In this document: positions 24,239-33,417 of the stretch, one piece after another | Layout of the letters: the number at the start of each line of letters is the position of its first letter | Numbering within the stretch: position 1 is the stretch's first letter | NCBI GenBank assembly: GCA_025355585.1 | Contig: JANXZJ010000079.1 | Coordinates: forward strand, 62,001-126,000 | Direction: 5' to 3' | Source of the DNA: Mariniphaga sp. | GTDB taxonomy: Bacteria; Bacteroidota; Bacteroidia; Bacteroidales; Prolixibacteraceae | DNA: 64,000 bases | The notes under the pieces: generated by a model | Told to the model about the DNA's origin: nothing | The model's database searches: none | Seen by the model: the letters and a program-made list of their open reading frames with translations, nothing else | Program-made: the position numbers and the translations under genes

Positions 24239-26905
24239 TTAATAATTGCCATTGTCATAGGAACTCTGTCGCTTGCTCAGTTTTAAATCCTGCAGTAAAG
24301 TAGAGGTTGCCCTGATTGTAAAACTGTAACTCTGGCGATAACCGAAGGGGACCAGGTTTAACGACATCTGCATACAATGCAAATCCCGGAAAATATTGAA
24401 TTGGGTAAATGTAATCTGAAGTTTCTGAACATCAAGACCTGACGAGAATCCAATCTTCCATTGTTTTGTCATGCTTACATTGCCATTGAAATCAACGGTC
24501 TGGGTGATCTGTGATGATCTGGTGGGATCAGGTTTACTATACCTGAAACTGTAATTTAAAGAAAGATCCCATGGAACACTAAAGTCGGCATATTCGGGGA
24601 TATCTCCGGTACGCTGTCTGAGTATTTTCTGATCTAACTCTGTTTTCTGTTCGGGCGTTAATTTTTCCTCCTCTTTCGCCTTTTCTTTGCCTTCTTTTGA
24701 TTTAAACGAGAGTCCGAATGACATATTTGCGCTGGTTAGTCGTGCCAGTTGTCCTGTCTCCGAAAATTGGTACTTGTTAATAAGGTGTCCGTTTTTCATC
24801 GCGTAAGGATCAAGGATTGCACCAAAATTGAGATCAACTCCTGCCACCTTTGTGCGTGCAGAAATCGTAATATTTGAAAGATTTAATGAATCTGCAGCAA
24901 GATTATAAGATCCGCCAATCGATAACTGATCAAGAAGTTTAACCTTTGTGTATGCTTCTTTGGAAGTTGTATCCTTTGTATTTACCTTCTTCATTTCTAA
25001 AGTGTTGTTCAAGCTAAACCCGATTGAACCCGATTTACCGGCCCCGGCGGTTCCAAATATCGCACCTTCATGATAAGGATATCGCAAAATAACCGGCATC
25101 CCTTTTTCATCGATATAATCGACAACAGTTCCGTACATTCCAAAGTTCGGATTACTAAAATCGGGCCGAAGGCTAAAGCTAACGCTGGGCGTCATCATGT
25201 GTCGGATCCCTTTAATATTTGATTTTGGATTCAATGGCAAAAAAGTTCCATAAATCTTCGTTGAAGCACCCACACTAACTGAATAGTCGTAATCACGCGT
25301 AAATCCGTAAAGGGTATCTGTAATCTCTACCTGTTTGGTTGTGGGGTTAAATTTCTTTCGGATTTGCTGTGTGTACCATCGCTCGTTGTAGTTAACAGAA
25401 GGACTTATTGTAATATATTTCAACGCCTTAAAAGAGGTACTGACCGGAATGCTATGCTTAATACCATTCTGCCAGTCTTTCGTAAGAGATGAATTCATTA
25501 ATTTATTCTCCTTCGTATTGATCGTATTTTGCATATCCATCGAATAGCTTAAACCAATCTTCTCGTACCATTTCTCCTTGCCAATGCGGGACTTCGATTT
25601 GAAGGGATAAATCCTCGACATATTGAATGTCAACTGAGGGAGTGTCAGACTAATTGTTGTGTCCCGACTGTTTTGAGAATGCCGCAAATTCGCCGAAAGG
25701 TTGAAAGGTGAATTTTCCCAGCGTTTTGAATATGAGATGCTTGATTGTTTTGTATTTGTAAGGTAATTTTCTGTTGTATAAGAGTTGTTTTGGTCGAATG
25801 AACTTGTAGAGAAGTTTACACTCGCGCTAAAAGTCTGACTTGGACTCGATTTTGAATCCATGGAGTGGCTCCAGGTAATGGCAAAATCATTTTGCGTTTT
25901 ATAATCCGGCAATCCCTTGTCTCCGAATACATTTTTGTAATACTGCATATCAAAAGCCCCGCTAAACTTATATCGGAGCCGGTAATTGGTATGGAGTTTA
26001 ATTCCTCTTGATCCTTTTGAGTAGAGATCGCCTTTCACAGATGCATCGAAGTAATCGTTTGCAGCCCAATAATATCCTAAATCTCTTAAGAAAATTCCCC
26101 GATTGATTTCATCTCCATAAGAAGGCATCAATAAACCTGAAGAGTATTTGGGCGAATTTGGGAAAAACCCGAAAGGGACAAATACGAAGTAAATCGGAAG
26201 ATCTTCAACTACAAGATATGCCGGTCCGGTTACAATTTTTTTATTGGATAATACCTTCGCTTTGGTCATTTCAAGGTAGAAATGTGGATGTTCGGCATCG
26301 CAGGTGGTATACTTGCCATTTCGGAGGCAGTAAGTTGAATCGTTGATAAGTTTGGTTCTTGCGCTATGAACAAATCCTCCCTCCTGTTCGGTCACAACTC
26401 CGCTTACAATTCCCTTCTTAGTTTTGAAATTATACCTGATTTGATCGGCCTCAAACTCCTGTTCACCCTGTTTGAACACCGGTTTACCCGCAATTGCACT
26501 GGTTGAATCCGGCTTTCCGACGGCATATACAAGGTTGCTATCCATATTCAATTCGATATAGGCCGCTTTCAAATCAATGTCTTTATATTTCACCTGGGCA
26601 TTCTTCGACATGATGACCTTACTCGTACCTATGAAGGTAATATCGCCCTCCGCAGTGTATTCTATTTCAGCATCGAAGCCATTTGTTTCTTCCGAAACAG
26701 TTGAGTCAGAAACCAGGGAGTCATTTTTCGAAATACGAAGACTGTCCGGAATTGCCGAAGAAAGTTTGTTTACACGCTCCTGTTTTGGTAGGCGCTGTTT
26801 TTCAGGAGACATAGTCTTTTTATTTTCAAGCGTTTGCCCAAAAATAGTTCCCAAGAACAGAAACAGGATTACCCCAAGGGAAGATAAAAATCGCAACTTG
26901 CTCAA
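24239..26905 (-). CDS. lptD: LPS-assembly protein LptD-like outer membrane protein
   Basis: An 888-residue Bacteroidota-type LptD. A signal peptide (residues 1-24) leads to an OstA-like beta-jellyroll (EYTAEGDITFIGTSKVIM, VKYKDIDLKAAYIELNM, AGKPVFKQGEQEFEADQIRY, about residues 75-190) and then a large beta-barrel region with many alternating aromatic strands. A Lys/Glu-rich insert (KSKEGKEKAKEEEKLTPEQK) lies near residue 735. The protein inserts lipopolysaccharide into the outer leaflet. TACTTTTG on the minus strand (26958-26965) is a good -7 box for it. It is divergent from a cell-wall amidase. Confidence 0.92.
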   Translation of the reverse strand: MSKLRFLSSLGVILFLFLGTIFGQTLENKKTMSPEKQRLPKQERVNKLSSAIPDSLRISKNDSLVSDSTVSEETNGFDAEIEYTAEGDITFIGTSKVIMSKNAQVKYKDIDLKAAYIELNMDSNLVYAVGKPDSTSAIAGKPVFKQGEQEFEADQIRYNFKTKKGIVSGVVTEQEGGFVHSARTKLINDSTYCLRNGKYTTCDAEHPHFYLEMTKAKVLSNKKIVTGPAYLVVEDLPIYFVFVPFGFFPNSPKYSSGLLMPSYGDEINRGIFLRDLGYYWAANDYFDASVKGDLYSKGSRGIKLHTNYRLRYKFSGAFDMQYYKNVFGDKGLPDYKTQNDFAITWSHSMDSKSSPSQTFSASVNFSTSSFDQNNSYTTENYLTNTKQSSISYSKRWENSPFNLSANLRHSQNSRDTTISLTLPQLTFNMSRIYPFKSKSRIGKEKWYEKIGLSYSMDMQNTINTKENKLMNSSLTKDWQNGIKHSIPVSTSFKALKYITISPSVNYNERWYTQQIRKKFNPTTKQVEITDTLYGFTRDYDYSVSVGASTKIYGTFLPLNPKSNIKGIRHMMTPSVSFSLRPDFSNPNFGMYGTVVDYIDEKGMPVILRYPYHEGAIFGTAGAGKSGSIGFSLNNTLEMKKVNTKDTTSKEAYTKVKLLDQLSIGGSYNLAADSLNLSNITISARTKVAGVDLNFGAILDPYAMKNGHLINKYQFSETGQLARLTSANMSFGLSFKSKEGKEKAKEEEKLTPEQKTELDQKILRQRTGDIPEYADFSVPWDLSLNYSFRYSKPDPTRSSQITQTVDFNGNVSMTKQWKIGFSSGLDVQKLQITFTQFNIFRDLHCMQMSLNLVPFGYRQSYSFTIRATSTLLQDLKLSKRQSSYDNGNY

Positions 26906-26957
26906 AATTTTTCCTAATCAAGTTAAATCTAACATAAATGCCACTAATTGCACAGGG

Positions 26958-26965
26958 CAAAAGTA
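26958..26965 (-). promoter_or_regulatory. -7 element of lptD
   Basis: TACTTTTG on the minus strand fits TAnnTTTG, 53 bases before the start codon; no clear -33 element. Confidence 0.4.
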
Positions 26966-27014
26966 AAAAATCCATTTAGAGAAACTTACACCCTGAAAAA
27001 ATAATTTAATCTTC

Positions 27015-27022
27015 TATTTTTG
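27015..27022 (+). promoter_or_regulatory. -7 element of the amidase/MlaD operon
   Basis: TATTTTTG matches TAnnTTTG and would give a 5' untranslated region of about 130 bases before the amidase start at 27161. The long leader holds no obvious riboswitch. Confidence 0.4.
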
Positions 27023-27160
27023 TATAATATATTCAGCGATGATTTTGTTAAAAAAACAGGTCTGCAATATTTATCCGAGCAGCTTCATTTCAGTGCTGCC
27101 GATGCTTAAAAGTTATTTGACGAACGATTCCATCATCAGGACAATTCAGATATAAAGCCA

Positions 27161-28411
27161 ATGAAAAAGTTGTACATATATAAAGGTTGTGATTCAATTC
27201 ACTTTTTACATTTACTCCTACTAATTATTGTTTCGTTAGTTATTAGCCCATTAAATGCCAGGAACAAGGCACCTAAAGGCCTCGAAACAGTTGTAATTGA
27301 TGCCGGCCATGGCGGCAAGGATCCCGGAGCGGTGGTAGGAAAAGCCCGTGAAAAAGATATTGTCCTCGAAATCGCATTGAGACTCGGAAATTATATAAAA
27401 GAGAACTTACCTGATGTACGGGTCATATTCACCAGAAGTACGGATGTATTTGTCCCACTTTTCGAACGATCTGTCATTGCGAATAAGAACAATGCAGACC
27501 TTTTCATTTCGATCCATGCCAACTATTGCTCTACTCCGTCTATTAAAGGAACAGAAACCTACGTCTTAGGGCTTCACCGCACCGAAGACAACCTCAATGT
27601 GGCAAAGAAAGAAAACAGTGTTATTTTGCTCGAGAAAGATTACACGACACGTTACGAAGGTTTCGATCCTAATTTATCCGAGTCGTACATCATGTTTGAA
27701 TTGATCCAGAATACCCATATTGATCAAAGTGTTGCATTTGCCGGGATTCTGCAGGATTCATTCCGCCAACATGCCCAAAGAGCCAGCCGCGATGTAAGGC
27801 AGGCGGGCTTTCTGGTATTACGCGAAACCGCAATGCCTGGAGTTCTGATTGAAACTGGTTACCTGAGTAATCAATCCGAAGCAAATTATCTGATGACCAG
27901 TGAAGGAAGAGAGACCCTGGCTTTTTCAATCTTTAACTCCTTTAAAGAGTACAAAGAAAAATATGAATCGCGATTGAACCTATCGTCGGCAAATACTAAA
28001 AAGGAACAAAATAATATAAGCGATACTACCCCCGTCAGCCATCCTGTTGCTGAAATAAAAAATGAAACCCGCAACCACCAAAGGGAAATAAAGGAAAACA
28101 AAAGTCAAAATACGACGAAAGAAGTGGTTAAGCAACAAACAAAGAAATCAGACCAAATCACTTTTGCAATTCAACTTGCTGCCAATCCGATGAGAATTCC
28201 ACTCACTTCTAAAACATTTAAAGGGATCGAAAACATAACAGAAATCAAAATAGCCGGTTATTATAAATATTATTGCCTTGAAACAATGCATCTTGCGAAA
28301 GCAAAACAAAACCTTTCGGCTATCAGGCCTAAAGTACCCGATGCCTTTATCGTCGCATTCAAGAATGGTGAGCCAATTCCGATGAAAGAGGCATTAAAAG
28401 CCGGACAATAA
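27161..28411 (+). CDS. N-acetylmuramoyl-L-alanine amidase with SPOR-like C-terminus
   Basis: A 416-residue zinc amidase that cleaves the peptide stem from peptidoglycan. After an N-terminal hydrophobic segment (FLHLLLLIIVSLVISPL) comes Amidase_3: VVIDAGHGGKDPGAVVG with the first Zn His, FISIHANY with a second His, and GVLIETGYLSN with the catalytic Glu. A charged low-complexity linker (about 275-325) joins it to a C-terminal 80-residue SPOR-like domain (ITFAIQLAANP... FIVAFKNGEPI). The same terminal domain recurs in the next gene. Together they point to action at septal, denuded glycan strands. Confidence 0.93.
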   Translation: MKKLYIYKGCDSIHFLHLLLLIIVSLVISPLNARNKAPKGLETVVIDAGHGGKDPGAVVGKAREKDIVLEIALRLGNYIKENLPDVRVIFTRSTDVFVPLFERSVIANKNNADLFISIHANYCSTPSIKGTETYVLGLHRTEDNLNVAKKENSVILLEKDYTTRYEGFDPNLSESYIMFELIQNTHIDQSVAFAGILQDSFRQHAQRASRDVRQAGFLVLRETAMPGVLIETGYLSNQSEANYLMTSEGRETLAFSIFNSFKEYKEKYESRLNLSSANTKKEQNNISDTTPVSHPVAEIKNETRNHQREIKENKSQNTTKEVVKQQTKKSDQITFAIQLAANPMRIPLTSKTFKGIENITEIKIAGYYKYYCLETMHLAKAKQNLSAIRPKVPDAFIVAFKNGEPIPMKEALKAGQ

Positions 28412-28468
28412 GGTCCCTCTTTTTTTAAACCATAATCCTTAGTATTTTAGCAAATAAAATGACCTGAT

Positions 28469-29728
28469 ATGAAGCTCACAAAAACATCAAAAATCGGAAT
28501 TTTGGTTGTTATCTGTCTCACCCTGTTAATATGGGGTATAAACTTTCTCAAAGGAAGGGACATATTCAGGACAGAAAAGGTTTTTTATGCCCGCTACAAA
28601 AATGTTGGCGGACTTACAGCCACCACAATAGTAACATTGAACGGATTGAAAGTCGGTTATGTCAGAGAAATTTATTTTGCCGAGGATTTATCCGGAGATT
28701 TAATTGTGAAGATTGCCATTCATAATGACTTTCCATTACCAAAAGGTACTGCAGCTGAAATAGCCAGCAGCGATTTGCTTGGATCGAAGGTCGTAAAACT
28801 TAATTTAGGTAAATCGGACATGCTCTTACACGCAAATGACACGATGGCCACTAAGATGGAAGCGGATATTATGCAACAGGTTAATGAGCAAATTGCTCCC
28901 CTTAAAGCAAAGGCAGAAAGGATGATTGAAAATCTTGATTCCATTGTTACTGCCGTTTCAAAAATTCTTAGCAGCGATTCGCAGCACAACATTTCAGAAA
29001 GCATCCGGCAGATCAACCTTACCATGACGAATCTCGAAAAGATCTCAGGTAATTTGAATGATGTGGTTATCGACCAAAAGAAAAATCTTGCATCAACGAT
29101 CACCAATTTAAGCGAAGTATCGGGAAATTTGAAAACCAATTCCGGAAAGCTTGGCCATATCATGGACAATTTCTCCTCATTCAGTGATTCACTTTCAAAA
29201 TTGGAGTTGAATAACACACTCAACCATATGCATGGCTCAATCTCGAATCTTCAGACGATCATAAGTAAAATTGATACTACAAACGGGACACTTGGCCTTT
29301 TGGTCAATGATCCAAGATTGTATCAAAGTCTTAACAGTACAAGCGAAAGTCTAAACCGTTTGTTGGTCGATTTTCGCCTTAACCCGAAGAAATATATCCA
29401 TTTCTCTGCCATCGATATGGGCAGGGAAGTATATATTTCGCCGTCTTCAGACAAGCAAGCATCTGATAATATTACATATAGAGTCCAAATATTCTCTTCA
29501 TTGAATCCAGTGAGCCTTACATCCCCTTTGTTTAAAGGGATTGAAGAGGTTTCTGAAATAAAATCCGGCAACACGTATTACTATGTTTCCCCGCCGGAAT
29601 CGTCTTATGATAAAGTTATATTAATTCTAAATAAGATCCAAAGTGCTTTTCCTGAGGCATTTTTAAAGTCGTACAAAAACGGGAAAGAAATAAGTTTAAA
29701 AAATGCGCTAAAAACAAACAAAAAATAG
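28469..29728 (+). CDS. MCE-domain (MlaD-like) lipid-transport protein with SPOR-like C-terminus
   Basis: A 419-residue membrane-anchored protein. One N-terminal transmembrane helix (IGILVVICLTLLIWGINFL) precedes an MCE domain (FYARYKNVGGLTATTIVTLN, about residues 35-115), a long coiled-coil/repetitive helix (about 130-280), and a C-terminal SPOR-like domain of about 80 residues (ITYRVQIFSSLNP... FLKSYKNGKEI) homologous to that of the preceding amidase. MlaD proteins bind phospholipid for ABC-type transport between the membranes; no mlaE or mlaF gene is beside it. It lies 57 bases after the amidase gene, so the two are probably co-expressed. Confidence 0.9.
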   Translation: MKLTKTSKIGILVVICLTLLIWGINFLKGRDIFRTEKVFYARYKNVGGLTATTIVTLNGLKVGYVREIYFAEDLSGDLIVKIAIHNDFPLPKGTAAEIASSDLLGSKVVKLNLGKSDMLLHANDTMATKMEADIMQQVNEQIAPLKAKAERMIENLDSIVTAVSKILSSDSQHNISESIRQINLTMTNLEKISGNLNDVVIDQKKNLASTITNLSEVSGNLKTNSGKLGHIMDNFSSFSDSLSKLELNNTLNHMHGSISNLQTIISKIDTTNGTLGLLVNDPRLYQSLNSTSESLNRLLVDFRLNPKKYIHFSAIDMGREVYISPSSDKQASDNITYRVQIFSSLNPVSLTSPLFKGIEEVSEIKSGNTYYYVSPPESSYDKVILILNKIQSAFPEAFLKSYKNGKEISLKNALKTNKK

Positions 29729-30067
29729 TTTTTTTCGTATCGATTTTTATTTACTTTTAGGCCTCTCGAAGGAGAAACATTATCGGTTTCCGATATCCAT
29801 TCTTAAGTATTAAATTCATCTAAATTTTGTCAGAAATTGTTTTCTACAATACTCAATGAATCAAATGCTTGCAAATAATTGAATCTTAACTTATTATAAA
29901 TGAGGCAATTGTATTTTTTATAAAAATCTTAACTCCTCAATAAACTGGAAATTAAAATCATAGAAAAATGCAACTTTTCAAGCAATTTTTTTCCGACTAA
30001 ATTATTCCAATCTTTGCGACTGAATAATTTAAAACGAAGTTCAATATTACATGAGCCTACATCCTAA
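29729..30067. other. AT-rich intergenic region upstream of dnaA
   Basis: No gene is evident in these 339 bases. A short hairpin (TATCGG...CCGATA, 29781-29795) and a near-consensus -7 box for dnaA (AATCTTTG, 30009-30016) are seen. No DnaA box of the form TTATNCACA was found, so there is no support for a replication origin here. Confidence 0.6.
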
Positions 30068-31498
30068 ATGAATAGAGACCACAATAATATCTGGGAGAAT
30101 TGCCTGAGGATTATTAAAGACAATGTGCCTTTTATAAGCTACAGAACCTGGTTTGAACCGATTGTTCCCATTAAACTGGACAACGATATTCTTACTATTC
30201 AGGTTCCAAGTCCGTTTTTTTACGAGTACCTTGAAGAACAATATATTGATATCCTCAGGAAGACCTTAAGAAAAGAACTTGGTGCAGGTGCCAAACTTGA
30301 ATATAGTGTTGTCGTTGATAACAATCTCAATGCCAATAACAAACCTTATACGGTAAAACTACCTACCAATCAGAACAACAATCTGAAAAACAGACCGGTT
30401 GCAGCATCATCCTTTCATGATGACAGTGCAATCAAAAACCCGTTTGTAATACCAGGTATTCAAAAACTGAATATTGATCCGCAGCTTAAACAGGACAATA
30501 CCTTCGATAATTTCATTGAAGGCGAATGTAACCGACTTGCCCGCAGCGCGAGTTATGCAGTTGCTCAAAAGCCGGGTGGAACAGCTTTTAACCCTTTGAT
30601 GCTTTATGGAAATTCGGGGCTGGGAAAAACCCACCTTGCTCAGGCAATAGGAATTGAGGTTAAAGAACGATTTCCTGAAAAAATTGTGTTGTATGTAAAT
30701 GCAAACAAATTTCAAACCCAGTTTTCAGAAGCCACTCGTAACAATAACCGGAATGATTTCCTTCATTTCTATCAGATGATTGATGTTCTGATTATTGATG
30801 ATGTTCAGGAATTTGCCGGAAAAGAGAAAACGCAGGAAACATTCTTTCATATTTTCAATCACTTACATCAAACCGGAAAGCAACTTATCCTGACTTCCGA
30901 CAAGCCCCCTATCGAACTGAAAGGGCTCGAACAAAGATTGCTTTCCAGATTTAAATGGGGACTTACTGCCGATTTGCAAATACCAGACTTCGAAACGCGG
31001 ATGAATATTCTTCGCAAGAAAATTTACAAAGACGGGATTGAAATTCCAGAAGAGGTCCTTGAATACATTGCTTCGCACATTAACAGTAATGTTCGCGAAC
31101 TTGAAGGCGCGCTGATTTCGCTTCTTGCCCAGGCTACCCTGAATAAGAAAGAGATTAACATCGATCTTGCTATTAAAATGATCAATAAGCTGGTGAAGTG
31201 TTCAGTACGTGAAATTACAATCGATTATATTACAAAAACCGTTTGTGATTATTTCAATTTACCTGTTGATTCTCTGGGAGTTAAAACGCGTAAACGAGAA
31301 ACCGTACAAGCCCGGCAAATTGCAATGTATTTTTCGAAAAGTATGACGAAATCATCGCTTGCTGCCATTGGTTCGCAAATTGGGGGAAAAGATCATGCCA
31401 CGGTACTGCATGCATGCCGGACCGTAGCTAATCTAAAAGATACCGATAAAAACTTTAAGGTATACCTTGATGAAATTGAAAACAGGCTAAAATACTAA
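30068..31498 (+). CDS. dnaA: Chromosomal replication initiator protein DnaA
   Basis: A 476-residue DnaA of normal length. Domain I (residues 1-80, NIWENCLRIIKDNVPFISYR), a variable linker, then the AAA+ domain with Walker A GNSGLGKTHLAQA (near 181-193), Walker B LIIDDVQEF, sensor and arginine-finger regions (EQRLLSRFKWGL), and the C-terminal DNA-binding helix-turn-helix ending KDHATVLHACRTV. It binds oriC boxes and loads the replisome. It stands alone with its own terminator. Confidence 0.98.
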   Translation: MNRDHNNIWENCLRIIKDNVPFISYRTWFEPIVPIKLDNDILTIQVPSPFFYEYLEEQYIDILRKTLRKELGAGAKLEYSVVVDNNLNANNKPYTVKLPTNQNNNLKNRPVAASSFHDDSAIKNPFVIPGIQKLNIDPQLKQDNTFDNFIEGECNRLARSASYAVAQKPGGTAFNPLMLYGNSGLGKTHLAQAIGIEVKERFPEKIVLYVNANKFQTQFSEATRNNNRNDFLHFYQMIDVLIIDDVQEFAGKEKTQETFFHIFNHLHQTGKQLILTSDKPPIELKGLEQRLLSRFKWGLTADLQIPDFETRMNILRKKIYKDGIEIPEEVLEYIASHINSNVRELEGALISLLAQATLNKKEINIDLAIKMINKLVKCSVREITIDYITKTVCDYFNLPVDSLGVKTRKRETVQARQIAMYFSKSMTKSSLAAIGSQIGGKDHATVLHACRTVANLKDTDKNFKVYLDEIENRLKY

Positions 31499-31516
31499 TT
31501 CAAAATACGTTGAAGG

Positions 31517-31541
31517 CAGGCCAAATGGTCTGTTTTTTTTT
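31517..31541 (+). terminator. Terminator of dnaA
   Basis: A short stem CAGGCC (31517-31522) with GGTCTG (31527-31532, including a G-U pair) runs into nine T, 19 bases after the dnaA stop. Confidence 0.75.
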
Positions 31542-31599
31542 GATTATAATTCTCGGTTCATTCTGATTATGATCTTGCAGAAAAACATCCTCATCTTCG

Positions 31600-32217
31600 A
31601 TGGAATACACGGACACCTATAAAACGATCGGAGTACCTTCGGAAGGACTCTACAAAGAGAAAGGAAGCAAATTTATTGCTTATGCCTTTCCGGTGTCGAA
31701 CGAACAACAGATAAAGGAGATCACTGCAAGATTAAAAAAAGAACACCACAGCGCACGGCATCATTGTTTTGCATGGCGATTAGGACCCGATCATCAACTT
31801 TTCAGGGTCAACGACGATGGCGAACCTTCAGGAACGGCAGGGCGACCGATATTCGGTCAAATTCAGCAACAGGAATTAACAGACATTTTGGTTGTAGTCG
31901 TTCGGTATTTCGGAGGAATTCTTTTGGGAACCAGTGGATTGACGAATGCCTATAAACTGGCAGCTTCCGATGTGCTTGCAAATGCCTCCATTGTTGAAAA
32001 GATTGTCGAAACAGCAATCGTGGTAAATTTCGAATATCTTGCCATGAACGACTTTATGACGTTGCTGAAGGAGTTCCAACTCGAAATGCAGGAAAGTCAT
32101 TTTGATCTTTCATGCCGGGCTAAAATATTGGTCAGAAAACAATTAACTGAAATTATTATGGAAAAGCTTGGCAAAATTGACAAACTAAGTGCTTCATTAA
32201 TTGTGGATAACTTATAA
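31600..32217 (+). CDS. yigZ: YigZ/IMPACT-family protein
   Basis: A 205-residue protein of the UPF0029/IMPACT family. The N-terminal domain has the family signature (SKFIAYAFPV, HHSARHHCFAW, NDDGEPSGTAGRPI, VVVVRYFGGILLG); a smaller C-terminal domain (DUF1949-like) follows. The family is widespread and linked to translation-factor or ribosome function without a settled biochemistry. The gene's last codons contain TGTGGATAA by chance of coding. No terminator directly follows; the next candidate lies within the pyrB leader. Confidence 0.93.
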   Translation: MEYTDTYKTIGVPSEGLYKEKGSKFIAYAFPVSNEQQIKEITARLKKEHHSARHHCFAWRLGPDHQLFRVNDDGEPSGTAGRPIFGQIQQQELTDILVVVVRYFGGILLGTSGLTNAYKLAASDVLANASIVEKIVETAIVVNFEYLAMNDFMTLLKEFQLEMQESHFDLSCRAKILVRKQLTEIIMEKLGKIDKLSASLIVDNL

Positions 32218-32227
32218 AAAGTTCCCG

Positions 32228-32256
32228 TTGATTAAGACCTAAATTTTATATTTTTG
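32228..32256 (+). promoter_or_regulatory. Promoter of the pyrBI leader and operon
   Basis: TTG (32228-32230), an 18-base spacer and TATTTTTG (32249-32256) give a full Bacteroidota promoter. The predicted start of transcription near 32263 is about 225 bases before pyrB, leaving a leader long enough for attenuation. Confidence 0.6.
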
Positions 32257-32280
32257 TAAACAATTTGATGCTCAAAAAAA

Positions 32281-32466
32281 ATGGAGAACAATTACGCGGA
32301 AATTAAAATACCCATGAATCTCAAATTTATAAAGCGTCAACGCTTTGACCGGCAGATTTGCTCTTATCATTCAATCAATATTCAATTTACGTTACCGTTT
32401 TCATCCGAAACCAACAACGCTGTTCATCCGGCTACTGTTGGTTTTTCTTTTTACTGGCTGAAGTAA
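32281..32466 (+). CDS. Putative pyrBI leader peptide (61 residues)
   Basis: A 61-codon open frame starts about 18 bases after the predicted transcription start, covers an intrinsic terminator, and ends 21 bases before pyrB. Its product has no recognisable domain. The arrangement copies the enterobacterial pyrL leader, in which a ribosome translating close behind RNA polymerase prevents terminator formation when UTP is scarce. The frame could be a chance ORF; no homologue is known to me. Its start follows no Shine-Dalgarno, as is normal in this phylum. Confidence 0.45.
   Translation: MENNYAEIKIPMNLKFIKRQRFDRQICSYHSINIQFTLPFSSETNNAVHPATVGFSFYWLK
32331..32346 (+). promoter_or_regulatory. Possible transcription-pause hairpin in the pyr leader
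   Basis: A perfect 6-bp stem with a tetraloop (AAAGCG TCAA CGCTTT), 60 bases before the terminator. In enterobacterial pyrBI leaders a pause hairpin precedes the attenuator; an equivalent role here is inference. Confidence 0.4.
32408..32450 (+). terminator. Intrinsic terminator inside the leader ORF (attenuator)
   Basis: Nine-base arms AAACCAACA (32408-32416) and TGTTGGTTT (32436-32444) are followed by a T-rich run. It ends 37 bases before the pyrB start. It could simply end yigZ transcripts, but it lies downstream of the pyr promoter and inside the leader ORF, as an attenuator would. Confidence 0.75.
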
Positions 32467-32487
32467 TAACCACAAAATCATAAACTT

Positions 32488-33399
32488 ATGAGTGCAAAAA
32501 GCTTAATATCAATTACCGATTTCTCAAAAGAAGAGTACCTGAAGATTATGCATCTTGCAGAAGATTTTGAGGCAAATCCAAATCAAAAGCTTCTTCAGGG
32601 AAAAGTTATTGCAACACTTTTCTTTGAACCATCGACACGAACAAGGTTAAGTTTCGAAACGGCCATCAACCGTTTGGGCGGAAAGATTATCGGTTTCTCG
32701 GACTCATCCTCGTCAAGTGTATCGAAAGGCGAAACATTGCATGATACGATCAGAATGGTGAGCAATTATGCCGATATGATCATTATGCGACACCCGTTGG
32801 AAGGAAGTGCGCGATATGCTTCGGAAGTATCTAGCGTTCCTGTGATCAATGCAGGTGATGGTGCAAACCAACATCCGTCACAAACCTTGCTTGACATGTA
32901 TTCGATCACCAAAACTCAGGGCAGTCTCGATAACATTAACCTGTTTCTGGTGGGTGATTTAAAATATGGCCGCACTGTACACAGCCTGTTGATGGCCATG
33001 CTGCAGTTTAAAGATCCGATTTTCAATTTCATCGCTCCCCCGGAACTTGCAATGCCAAATGAGTATAAAATACTGCTAACTTCCAAAGGAATCAAGTATT
33101 TCGAGCACACCGAGTTTACTGATATCATCAACGCCGCGGACATCATTTATATGACGCGCGTTCAGAAAGAAAGGTTCATTGATCCGGTTGAATATGAGAA
33201 AGTTAAAAACGTCTATATTCTCAGAGATGCAATGCTCAGTAATACAAAGGAGAATATGAGAATACTTCATCCCCTTCCGCGAATCAATGAGATACACACC
33301 GATGTCGATAGTAACCCGAAAGCTTATTACTTCACACAGGCAAAAAACGGGGTTTACACGCGTATGGCCATTATCGCACATTTATTGAACCTTAAATAA
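32488..33399 (+). CDS. pyrB: Aspartate carbamoyltransferase catalytic subunit
   Basis: A 303-residue ATCase catalytic chain, full length. It joins carbamoyl phosphate and aspartate in pyrimidine synthesis. The carbamoyl-phosphate loop [11 protein letters not shown] is at about residues 51-61, the HPSQTLLD motif near 132, and the HPLPR loop near 265. The regulatory chain gene pyrI follows after 18 bases, so the enzyme is the allosteric class B type. Confidence 0.98.
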   Translation: MSAKSLISITDFSKEEYLKIMHLAEDFEANPNQKLLQGKVIATLFFEPSTRTRLSFETAINRLGGKIIGFSDSSSSSVSKGETLHDTIRMVSNYADMIIMRHPLEGSARYASEVSSVPVINAGDGANQHPSQTLLDMYSITKTQGSLDNINLFLVGDLKYGRTVHSLLMAMLQFKDPIFNFIAPPELAMPNEYKILLTSKGIKYFEHTEFTDIINAADIIYMTRVQKERFIDPVEYEKVKNVYILRDAMLSNTKENMRILHPLPRINEIHTDVDSNPKAYYFTQAKNGVYTRMAIIAHLLNLK

Positions 33400-33417
33400 T
33401 TCTTTAAAATATTTGCC

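Noticed and set aside
29729-30067. Replication origin next to dnaA
   Set aside because: No DnaA boxes were seen in this gap, and Bacteroidota origins are often not adjacent to dnaA.
32202-32210. A perfect TGTGGATAA DnaA-box match 2 kb downstream of the dnaA start
   Set aside because: It lies in the coding end of yigZ and is a single site; no cluster of boxes or AT-rich unwinding element accompanies it.
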